DNA of 64,000 bases, taken from NCBI GenBank assembly GCA_020064725.1, contig JAGTWJ010000017.1, positions 1,736,001 through 1,800,000 on the forward strand, given 5' to 3'. The DNA is from Drechslerella dactyloides. Lineage: Eukaryota; Ascomycota; Orbiliomycetes; Orbiliales; Orbiliaceae. Below the pieces are notes generated by a model that did no database searches, had not been told where the DNA came from, and saw only the letters and a program-made list of their open reading frames with translations. Position numbers and translations under genes: made by a program. Below are positions 1 through 9,646 of this stretch, in pieces; positions within the stretch are counted from its first letter, which is position 1, and each line of letters opens with the position of its first letter.

Positions 1-3000
1 TCTTAATAAACATAAAAAATAAAAAGATCTTTAAAGTATTAAATTATATAAAACTATTTAAAGTATAAAGAATACCAAATTTAGATTTTGAAAATAATTT
101 AGTAATAAGTTTTAATAAGAAAATACAAGTATTTTAAAAAATGTTATTTCTAAAGTCACTAAATTACCTAGAATCTAATAATTTATTTGAAATAAAAAAA
201 CAAATAATTGGAAATATAATTAAATAAAAAAAAATTATAAATAAAGAAATTAGAAAAGCTATTTTTATATTAAATTTAAAAAAAACACTAGACCTAAATA
301 GAATTAATTTTTTATACCTAAAAGAAACATACAAAATAATACTAGAAAAATTTAATAATTTATTTAAAAGATTATTAAACTATAAATACTATCTAATATA
401 TTTTAAACAAGCAATTAAGACAATTCTACTAAAACCCAATAAACTAAATTATAATATCTTAAAAGCTTATAAAATTATAAGTTTTTTAAACTATTTAGGA
501 AAGATATTAGAAAAAATAATAACTACAAAATTAGTATATATCTTAGAAATAAGAAATATTCTATATTATAAATAAATTGGGGGTAGAAAATAAAGATTAG
601 CTATAGATGTTATATTATCTTTAATATATAATATAGAAAATACAAAATCAGAAAAGCTTAAAACCTTTATATTATTCTTAGATATAAAGAAAGTTTTTGA
701 TAATGTTTTAAAAACAAGATTAATTAAAACTATTAAAGATATAAGATTTCTAAAATAATTAATTAATTAGATTAAGAATTTTATATTAAATAAACAAATT
801 AAGTTTATTTTTAATAGACAAATAAAAAAATTAAAACTAATTGAAATAGAAATACCTCAAAATTTACTTATATTTCCGATTTTATTTTTATTATATTTAA
901 CACTGTTATTTAAACAATTAAAATAAAAATATAATAATATTAAAATACCAAATTATATTGATGATATTACTATTATTATAATTAATAAATCAACAAAATT
1001 AAATATAATAAATTTAAAAAATATATTAAAAACTATATTTAATTAGACAAAAAATAATACAGTAGCCTTTAATAATACAAAATTTAAATTAATATATTTC
1101 TATTTTAATTTAAAAAGAAATAATAATAACAGAAAATATAATTTAATTTTACTAAACAAAATAATAATTAAACCATCTAATACAATTAAATAACTTAGAA
1201 TTTATTTAAACAAGAATTTAAAATTTAAATTCTATATTAAAAATAAATTAGCAGCTATAAACCAAATATTTAATTATATTAAAGATTTAATAAATTTAGA
1301 AAAAGAATTAAACTCAAAAACATTAATACAATTGTATAAAAGTTATATTTACTTTATTTCAGATTTTAATATTAAAATCTGGTAGAAAAATTAAAAATCA
1401 TTTTTAAAAGATTTTAACATCTTATAAAATAAAATAATTAAAAAAATTAATAAAATATATAAAACAATACTAATTTATTTATTAAAAGTTGAAGCTTCTA
1501 TCTTACTATTAAAAATTAAGTTTAATAGTCTATAAAAATAATATATTTTAAGATTATTATATTTTAATAAAAATTATCCAATTAAATTAAGAATATTAGA
1601 ATCAGTCTTATCAGAATTTTATTTTAATAAAGAGAAGGATATTTAATATTTAAAATAGTATAAAAATAAAAAAGATAATAATAAAAATAAGATATATTAA
1701 ATATTATTAAATTTTATTTTATTAAGAATAAATTATCTAATTACTTTATATACTAAAATTAAATATATTAATATAGAAGTAAACTCTCCATAAATTAAAA
1801 ATAATATTAATATAAATATTAATAAAAAACCAAAAAAAATAAAGATAAAACAACACATTATAAATAAATTAAAATTAAACTTAAAAAAGAATTTAATTAT
1901 TTATACAGACAGCTCTCTATTAAATTTAGAAAAAGATATTAAATTAATAAATACTAGTATATATAGTGAAATTAATAATAAATCAATTTTTAAAATAAAA
2001 ATTAGTTTAGGAGATTTAATAGAAGTATATAATACTAAATTAATTACTATATAAATAGCTTTTAAAAAAATATTAAAAATATTACTATAGAATAAAAATA
2101 TAAATAATATATATTTATATTCAGACAACCAAGCTATAATATAAAGAATAAAATCATTACATTTTAAACCAGGTCAAGATATTATTAAAGAAATATAAGA
2201 TATTAGTAGAAAGCTAAATACCAACAAAATAAAAATATATATAAATTAATATCTTAGATATAATAATATATACAGAAATAAAAAAGCAGACAAATTAACA
2301 AAATCAGACACTAAAATTTTTAAAGAAAGCCTATATAATTCTTTTATATATTTAAAAAGATAAAATAAAATAAAAAGTTTAATAAAATAGCAAGAATAAT
2401 AACAAAAACATAAAAAAATAATAAATTATAATAATTTATCAAAACTCAAAAGAAATAAAATATTACAAAATAGCAATATTAAATTTATTTCATCAATAAC
2501 ACAATTAAAGATAGAACACAGCATATTCAATAATTATTTATATAAAATATTAAATTTAGGTATTCTAAATAAATATTACAATTATAGTATTATAATATAA
2601 ATACCAAAACATCTCATCATAAAATATAAATATTATAAAAAAGAAAGAAAAAAAATAAAAAAAGAATTGGGGAAAATATCATTTAATTTTAATATATTAT
2701 TATTTATTAAGAATAGATTAATATAAATGGAAAAATATTTTAACAATATAAAAATACTTTTTAAAAGAAAAGACAATTACAAAGTTAATATTAATAATAA
2801 AATTAGATAAAATAATCTTGAGAAAGATTAAAAGTCCACCAATTAATATTATTAATATTAAGTAAGACAAATTGTAATAAATAACAAAAATAAATATTAT
2901 AAATAATACAAAACATATCTGCTTAAAGAAAAAAAAATAAAACAAGAGGAAAAGACTAAAAAAGATTAAAAGTCTTTAAAATAATATCTAAAATTAATTA

Positions 3001-3152
3001 ATTAACTAATTAATTAATTAATAACAAAAGAAACAGAGAAAACATATATATATGTTAATTTTCATTTGTACACATTTTGTATTTAATTTTCTTCCACCTG
3101 CTATAACCGAAAGGTTGTATGCAGTATGATTCATAATAATAATAATAATATA
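1..3152 (+). mobile_element. Tad1-like LINE retrotransposon, copy 1 (5' end outside window)
   Basis: Non-LTR retrotransposon lying sense on the plus strand and entering from the left edge. The frame runs from just before the reverse transcriptase through RNase H to a 3' UTR. It ends in a short conserved block (CTTCCACCTGC...ATAACCGAAAGG) and a tail of ATA/AAT repeats at about 3127-3152, as expected for LINEs that end in a simple repeat. The same block and tail close the second copy at 20080-20135. Copy 1 begins at the point equivalent to about 16730 of copy 2. The plus strand is poor in G (many G-to-A changes) and the frame has many TAA/TAG stops from CAA, CAG and TGG codons, so it is inactive. 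The assignment to the Tad1 group rests on domain order and motif style, not on a database match. Confidence 0.85.
60..2400 (+). pseudogene. LINE ORF2 remnant: reverse transcriptase plus RNase H (RIP-inactivated)
   Basis: Decayed ORF2 of LINE copy 1. It once copied element RNA into DNA at the nicked target. RT blocks can be followed from about 250: an LDLNRINFLYLK stretch (family form PDGIxxxxLK), then ILFLDIKKVFDNV with the first catalytic Asp near 680-700, and the catalytic box YIDD at 954-965, still intact. RNase H follows: IYTDSS with its first Asp at 1908-1910, YSDNQA near 2120-2135, and NIYRNKKADKL near 2262-2300, which corresponds to the usual IxGNxxAD block. In-frame stops occur throughout, mostly at former Gln or Trp codons, so no protein is made. 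The endonuclease domain lies outside the window for this copy but is visible in copy 2. Confidence 0.82.
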
Positions 3153-4163
3153 GAGGAATAAAATTTATTTGTTTGTTTATTTTCTAGTATTAACTATTTT
3201 GGTGTTCTTGCTAGTTTGTAAATATTGTTGTTTTTTATTTTGTTTTTTAAAGTGATTAATTACTTTTTATTTTGAAATTAATTTATTTAGATTTTGTGTA
3301 TTATTATAAATTTTTATTTTGTTATTTTTACTAATTTTTGGATATATTGGTTTATTTTAATTAATTCTTTGTATATTTCTTCTTTATGTTTGAGGATGTT
3401 TTTGTTTTTTGTATTTTGGTGTGTAATTAATATTAAATTGCCTTTTTTATTTGTTGAGATTTTTGTAATTATTTTATTTTGGGATTCCTCTTGTTTTTTA
3501 AAAATATTATTTATTTTTATTTGATAGATATTTAAATCTATTGTCAATTTATTGTTTGTTGTTTGTGGAATAATTAATCTTTGTTGTTTAATTAGTAGAT
3601 TTATCATTTTTGGTGTTTTTTGTGTTTTTGATGTTTTTAATATTTTTGTTTGTATATTTATAGTTTGTGTGTATGTTTTTAATATATTTATTCAATTTTT
3701 ATTTTTATTTTGAATTTTATTTAGTTGTTTTTTTAGGTTATTTATTTTTTCTTTTTGTTTTGTGACTAAGATGATTAAATCTTAATTTTCTTAAATTAAT
3801 TTAATTTTAATTTTTTTTATTTATATAAATTTGATTGATTGCGTATAATATTGCTTATTTAATTTAGATATAATATTTATTAAATTTATTTTGTCTAATG
3901 ATGAATTAATGGGTAAATCTATTGATTAAAATAAATTTACCCAAAAATAGTATTTTTAGCATTTTTAATATTGCCTCTGATTTTTGTATATATAAACAAT
4001 CATAAATTTTTAATATATTGTTATTGTAATTATAAAATCATAATCATAAATTAAATTATATATTTAATATATTTTATTAAGTTTTTTAAACACTTTCGAA
4101 TGATCTAATTTTTATTATGTTTCGTCGATTTTGTTAAATGATATGAGAGGCTCTTTATTTTTC
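3153..4163 (-). mobile_element. LINE 5' fragment, antisense (ORF1/gag region)
   Basis: Reverse-oriented 5' piece of the same LINE family, abutting the 3' tail of copy 1. Bases 3153-3446 are the reverse complement of 14895-15185, and 3850-4163 match 14574-14893 directly, so the element's 5' end is near 4163. The middle part, 3446-3850, is absent from copy 2. A 97-codon frame at 3314-3607 (minus) rich in Lys, Asn, Ile and Gln is probably what is left of ORF1. The plus strand here is poor in C, opposite to copy 1, so the two were mutated on different strands. The fragment stops within ORF1 and has no 3' tail, which is odd for a LINE. Confidence 0.7.
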
Positions 4164-5272
4164 TAATATTTTTTTTAGATTATTTATAATTATTATATTA
4201 ATATTTTTAAAAAAAAATTTATATTATAGCTAAAAAAAACTCAAAGAAAATATTAATAAGATATTAAATAATATTTATATTATTTATATACTTAGAGATC
4301 CAAATATAAACAAAATTAAATAGATATTTAATATATCATAAAATCTACTCCTTCACACAACAGAGAAATCAATATCCAAAATTTATAGTAAATATCAAAA
4401 TATAATAGATTATCTTAAATAATAATTATCCAAAATTAATCAATTCAAAGATAAATATTTAAAACATATAATCAATATTACTAAATATTTTAATTTTTAT
4501 AATAAATTAATTACCAAACCAATAAACAACTATAATAAACTTATTTAGATATATCATATTTCTCTATAATATCTAATTATTAAATTTTAATCTACTCTAA
4601 CATCACATCATAAACCAAAAATATTATTAACAATTTTATAATATAATACAAAAATACCAAAAAAACAGTTTTCAAAAAAAACGAAATTCTATATTCTAAT
4701 AAAATAACCTTTTAAATAATATATTAATATATTATTTATTTATATCAATTCTTACAGAAACATCAACTAATTCAATTATTATTAAATATAATCTTCATTT
4801 CTAAGACTATCCTACTATAAACCAATAGTCAAAATCCTATTATTTAATATAACAAAAACACACCACAGACTCATTAACCCAGATATCTCATAGTAACACC
4901 CATCCCAAATAACACTATTACTAACCAACAAGATAAAGTTAATTCCTTAGCTTTTTTAAATATTCTACAATCTTTTTTATAATTTATAAAAGAAAATAAT
5001 TATAATTTAATATAATATATTCTATACACAAATAAAATAAAAATCCTCTATACTTAAAACTATTTATTTTATTTTAACAAATCCCAACTATAATGTTATT
5101 GTGCATGCAGAGACAGCCATATACAAGAGGCATCTATTACCAGGTCATGGCTCTGCTAGAGAGGGTGGCTGATAAGTAAGCTTACTAAGCTTGCTATTTT
5201 TTAATCTATCTTTTTATAGAGCTTTCTCTAGTAGACTTAAATATTATTAATATTTTTTAAAAAAAATCTATA
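4164..5272. other. Degraded sequence of unknown origin with one less-mutated patch
   Basis: About 1.1 kb between the LINE fragment and T1. The plus strand has C but little G, so it carries G-to-A decay. Short plus-strand frames can be read but no domain is recognised. From about 5090 to 5200 the base composition jumps: a patch with GTGCATGCAG, CCAGGTCATGGCTC and AGAGAGGGTGGC carries a 27-codon frame starting at 5092 and has escaped most mutation. No terminal repeats or promoter could be assigned. Confidence 0.4.
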
Positions 5273-7157
5273 ACGTATTCCACAAGCGAGTGAACACCCC
5301 AAACAAGCGAATACCTTTTTTACCCCACCCTAATAAAAACACTACCTTCACTATCACACCACCACTAGGATAGTGTGGGAAATCTATACTATACTAACCT
5401 CAATCCTTAAGATACCTCTTAATAAATTCAGATATTATGGCTGGGCTTACTATAGCAACTATAACACAATATCTTCCTAAAGGTAGCCTCTAACTAGAAG
5501 CTACTCTGGTGGTTTAGATATTCTATCTACTTATCTTATCTACCTATAACATCACCATCCAGAATTTTATTAACCTAGTGTATAGTAAGCGTGCCTTCCT
5601 ACTATACACACTATCTTTTTATTTACCAACACTTAGATAGTACTTAATTTATAGAGCACAGTATTATATTCTTTGTTTATATAAATGCTAGTTAATATAT
5701 TATTATTTATATCCCTTTAGTAAATTGGTCCACAGCAGCCAATAATAACATTGGAGAACTATTTAAATACTAGATAATCTAGTTTTTAATAAACTTTGAT
5801 TATAAGCCAGCTTCTGAAGGGTTCATTAGTATTTTTATTATCCAGATAGCTACTATATATGCAATACCAGGGCATAAATTCACCAGGGTAGACACTAATA
5901 ACTGGATATCTAACTTTAAAAAAACCCTATTAAAATTATAAAGTATAATCCCAGCTCCAGCAAAGCTACTACATATATTCTTAAGTGTTATTGTAACAAT
6001 AAATGTTTTATAGAATCCAGAAAGAAACTCCAGCTTGATAATATAATTAATATCTACACACACCAAATCTTCTATCTGGTAACTATATACCTATTTTAAT
6101 AGCCCAAAGCACCCAATATCCAACAACTAAAAAAAATATGAAAAATGTGGTGGTATACAGACTATAATAATCTTATACTTTTAGCAGTAAAGTTTGAAGG
6201 TGACCGAATAATAGCTTTTATGGCTATCTAAAATTAATAGCCAATAATCTAAAATACACTATAAATTAATTAAAGTACTTTATTTATTCTATAGCAAACT
6301 CATTTGTTGTCCAACCATTATCAAAAAATGCAATAACCCAATCCTTTAGTAAACTAATCTCTATATACCAACTAACTAGATGATATTTACTAACCAAAAT
6401 AATAAATAGTAGTACTATCTAACCTTCTATATATATTTCCTAAATAATTATTACCTATTTGCAGTTCCTAAGTTATACTAGCTTTACTTTATTATAGGTT
6501 TTAGTACTTATAATAATTATAGTAGAGAAGATTATACCTATTATAAAGTTTATCTTATTAAAATTATATATATTATTATTTATAATACTATATTTAGTTT
6601 TTACAACTTATATAAATTATAACTAATCATTAATAAACTTATAATCTTTGTATTTAATCTATTGGTAGTTATACTTTTTGGATAGGTGTGTTTGGAGCTC
6701 CAGATGGTGTTTTATAAAATTTGTTGTTCAGTTCTTACTAATATGATACAAATTATTATTAGTATGTATTGATAGTAGCTGGTTAGCTATATCTTCCATA
6801 TTATTTAATTTAGGATAAAAAGATTGTATATATAACTTAAGTATATATTAAATAATAGTATCTTTTTCTAATTATATAAGATTCTATAATTTCAATATGC
6901 TATTACTTTGTAAAAGATATCTATTACACTAATAGACAAAAATTATTCAAGAAATATTATATAATTTAGTTATTATTGTAGTATTTAATTTTTTATCTTT
7001 TTCTAAAATTCTAATAACTAAGATTATTTGGGATTTAGTTATAAAGACTGTTATTATAATAATTATAGATATAGATAATAATAAAAAAGAAAAGGGGGTA
7101 AGGTTGCTTAATAAAGTGTTCACTTACTTGGGGTGTTCGCTCGCTTGTGGAATACGT
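5273..7157 (-). mobile_element. Fot1/pogo-like DNA transposon T1
   Basis: A 1,885-bp Tc1/mariner-superfamily transposon flanked by TA on both sides (5271-5272 and 7158-7159). The ends are inverted repeats starting ACGTATTCCACAAGCGAG, with a tandem of two AAGCGAGCGAACACCCC-like half-sites. Length, TA target and 40-50 bp repeats match Fot1, Pot2 and Flipper of ascomycetes. The transposase lies on the minus strand. The interior is RIP-mutated (plus-strand G-to-A) while the repeats are almost whole. Closest relatives here are T3 and T10, which share the AACACC type of repeat. Confidence 0.9.
5700..7090 (-). pseudogene. Fot1/pogo transposase remnant in T1
   Basis: Decayed DDE transposase that would have bound the terminal repeats and cut and pasted the element at TA. 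Reading the minus strand, a helix-turn-helix/CENP-B-type DNA-binding part (SIEDIANQLLS...NFIKHHLEL) lies right of about 6650. Then come FNKINF near 6565 (family form NFDETGF, first Asp already changed to Asn), LLILDSHKSYYSVTF around 6210-6250 with the second Asp, and CIPPH...LLDIGCF around 6110-6160 with the third Asp. The C-terminal part (5800-6066) keeps the pattern KLEFLSGFYKTF...NICSSFAGAGIILYN...VFLKLDIQL, typical of this family. Several stops interrupt it. The 88-codon open stretch at 5800-6066 is a surviving piece, not a small gene. Confidence 0.85.
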
Positions 7158-7195
7158 TATATTTTAATAAAAGATATATTATTGTTAAATATTTA

Positions 7196-7560
7196 CTAGA
7201 AGGCCGCGTCGCGGCACTTAAACCCGACTGAAAAGACTTGATCTTACCTAGGCAAGTACCTAGATACTCAAATACTTACTTCTTGGTGGTTTGTTCTCTA
7301 ACTCTCTCTACGAAGATACTTTGTTGGGTAAACTTAAAAAAACAAGATGTAATGTTAAAGTTCAAATTTTGTAGGGAACTTCTTATTGTATATAGAATTG
7401 GTAGGTAGAAAGGGGAACCGGCCTCTGGGGTATGAGAGGTTTGAAATTTCTAAGTTTGTAAAAAATAACATATTTTTGTTGGGTCACCAGGTAGTAAAAC
7501 TGGGGGGTGTGGCTTATGGATGGGGGAGTTCAAGGTAAACCCCTCCTTTTCAGTTGGGCA
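7196..7560 (-). mobile_element. Short non-autonomous Helitron-like element E1
   Basis: A 365-bp non-coding element on the minus strand. In its own orientation it starts TGCCCAACTGAA and ends in AGTCGGGTTTAAG, a hairpin GCCGC-GAC-GCGGC, then CTTCTAG, with host A before and T after. CTAG fits the CTRR end of Helitrons, and A/T is their usual target. There is no target-site duplication and no true terminal repeat, only an inverted copy of CCCGACTGAA inside the 3' end. CpG is retained, so it is young or too short for RIP. Intervals 7160-7195 are host filler. Confidence 0.72.
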
Positions 7561-8755
7561 TTTATTTATATATTATAAAAATAATTATTATTATAAAAAA
7601 TAGTTTTTGAAAAAATATCTTCTATAATTATTAATAAAAGAAATATCCTCTTTTTTATTATTAAACCTTTTTTTTAGTATAAATTTTCTAGATATTAATA
7701 AAGTAAACTATTTTTTATAGAGATTTAGTATTTTTTTTAAATTATATATTATATAAAAAAGGAGAATCTATTTTTATATTTTTTTAGAAGATTAAGCCTT
7801 TGATTAAGATCTTTTTTAAAAAAAAGAACTAGATTTATTTATATACTAAAAAACCTATTTTATTATAGCTATCTCTTTTTTAGAAAATAAAAATTATATA
7901 AAAATATATACTATTAATATTATTATATATTTAATTAATAGTAAATTATAGAGTCCTTTTGTAAATAAAATTTCTAAGAAAATTATAGAATATCTATATT
8001 AAAAATTAAGCTATAAAATATTAAAGTTTTTAAATAAAAAACTTTTTATAAAATAATAATAATTTTTTTACAAGTATAGATAATTTTGAAAAAAAATTTT
8101 TTTTTTTTTAATTAATAAAGACTTTTTTAATAAGTTTTTTTTATATTTTTCTATAGTTGTCTTTAGAATATTAGAAAATAATTTAATTATATTATTTATA
8201 AGAATAAAAGATTTATAATTTCTAAAATTTAAAATAATATATTAAAATTATTATTATTATCTAATAAATATTCTTTTTATTAAAAAAAATAAAAATAACT
8301 TTCTAAAAATATATAAATTTTCTATCACAATATATATTACTTATTTAAAACCTAGAAACTTCAAATATTACAAAGATTATTTTAAGTAATTAAGATTTAA
8401 CTCTATCTTAAAAAATAATTTTTTTTTTAAAAAAAAATCTTTAGTAAATCTATATTAAAGAAAAGTAATAATAGAATAAATAAATCTAAGAAAAAAAACT
8501 AAATCTTTGTAGATATTATAAAAAAAGAAGAAATTGTTTTTAATTTATATATAAAAAAATAGATTGTTTTAAAAAAAATCTATTTAAATAGATTTTAAAT
8601 AATAATAATAAATTTATTATATTTTCTTTTTATATTATAGAGAAATTTTTGTAAATAAAACTATAAAGTTTATAAGAATATATTAATATTTAAATAAGTT
8701 TTTTTTTAAAAAAATAGTATATAGACTTAGATATTAATAATTAAATAAATAATAA
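7561..8755 (+). other. Degraded retroelement-like sequence, perhaps Copia gag
   Basis: About 1.2 kb of very AT-rich DNA between two short Helitrons. The plus strand lacks C. A broken plus-strand frame gives stretches such as FFIEIQYFF and FLKKRTRFIYIL that could be a retrotransposon gag, and the position just upstream of a Copia protease/integrase remnant would fit. No diagnostic motif (zinc knuckle or active site) is visible, so this remains a guess. Confidence 0.25.
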
Positions 8756-9246
8756 CTAGAAGGCTGCTTGCGCAGCACTTAAACCCGACTGAAACTTAGC
8801 TGTATAGATACGTCTATTATAATATATATATATTACATAACTAATTTTTTAATTAATTATTTTTTAATTAATTATTTTTTAATTAATTTTATATACAGAT
8901 TTTCTATAAAACTCACTTTATGAACACCGAGCATAGATTATCTCCTTCATTATTTAATTAAATAATGTGTTGTGGGGGTGAAACCTTAATATTATATAAT
9001 AATCTATAAATAAGTTTTAATTTATTTTATATTATTATATTATTATATTGTTATTATTTTTTAATTTTTTAATTTTTATCGAAATTTTTCTAAGTACTTT
9101 ATATATAAAAATCTTGTATTGAAAATTTCTAAGTCCACAAAAAACAACACATTTTTTGGGGGCCACCACCACCAGTTTTGCCATACAGCGGGGCCTGCCA
9201 TGCGTGCGGGGGGGGTTTAACTAGTTTCCCTCCTTTCAGTCGGGCA
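8756..9246 (-). mobile_element. Short non-autonomous Helitron-like element E2
   Basis: A 491-bp element of the TGCCCGACTGAA...CTTCTAG family on the minus strand, with 3' stem GCTGC-GCAA-GCAGC. It belongs to the longer subtype, together with E3, E4, E6, E7 and E9. These share an inner block with CACAACACATAATTTAATTA, GGAGATA and AAGTGAGTTTTA, and a run of TTAATTATTT repeats (about 8835-8890). The interior is partly mutated and the ends are whole. It splits the retroelement remnants on either side. Confidence 0.72.
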
Positions 9247-9646
9247 TTTTAATCTTTTTATTATATATTATTTTTTTTTTATTAAAAGAAAGATTTATCT
9301 AGTAGATGATTCTTTTATAAAAATATATAGGATAGGAATAGTATATATTAAAATATATTTTTATATAATAAAAAAGAATAAAGTATTTTATACTTTAAAG
9401 ATAGCTTTTAATTTGATAATAGTTAAGAAGCTAATTAAAAAAGATTTTAATATTAAGTTTAGTAAAAAAAACTACTTTATAATTTATAAAAAAACTATTA
9501 TAAACAAATGTTTTGAAAATATAGAAATAAGTTTATATAAGATAGAGGAAATAAATTTTTTAAAATAGTATTTATTTATATAAAAGTTTATATTAAAGTT
9601 TATATTCTTTTTTTAAGTTAGAAATATAATAATAATAAAGCATATA
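9247..9646 (+). pseudogene. Copia polyprotein remnant, protease region (left part)
   Basis: A plus-strand frame reads LVDDSFIKIYRIGIVYI, then KVFYTLKIAFNLIIVKKLIKKDFNI and KCFENIEISLYKIEEI. This resembles the protease to gag-pre-integrase stretch of Ty1/Copia polyproteins, where a glycine-rich turn is followed by LxxVLYVPGLxxNLLSVKKLxxxG. The frame is cut at the TA where T2 inserted and resumes on the far side at 12614. Stops from G-to-A and C-to-T changes are present. The call rests on pattern and order with the better-supported right part. Confidence 0.5.

Noticed and set aside
1901..2945. Minus-strand frames at 1901-2128 and 2718-2945
   Set aside because: They are antisense to the LINE RNase H and 3' region, which read convincingly on the plus strand.
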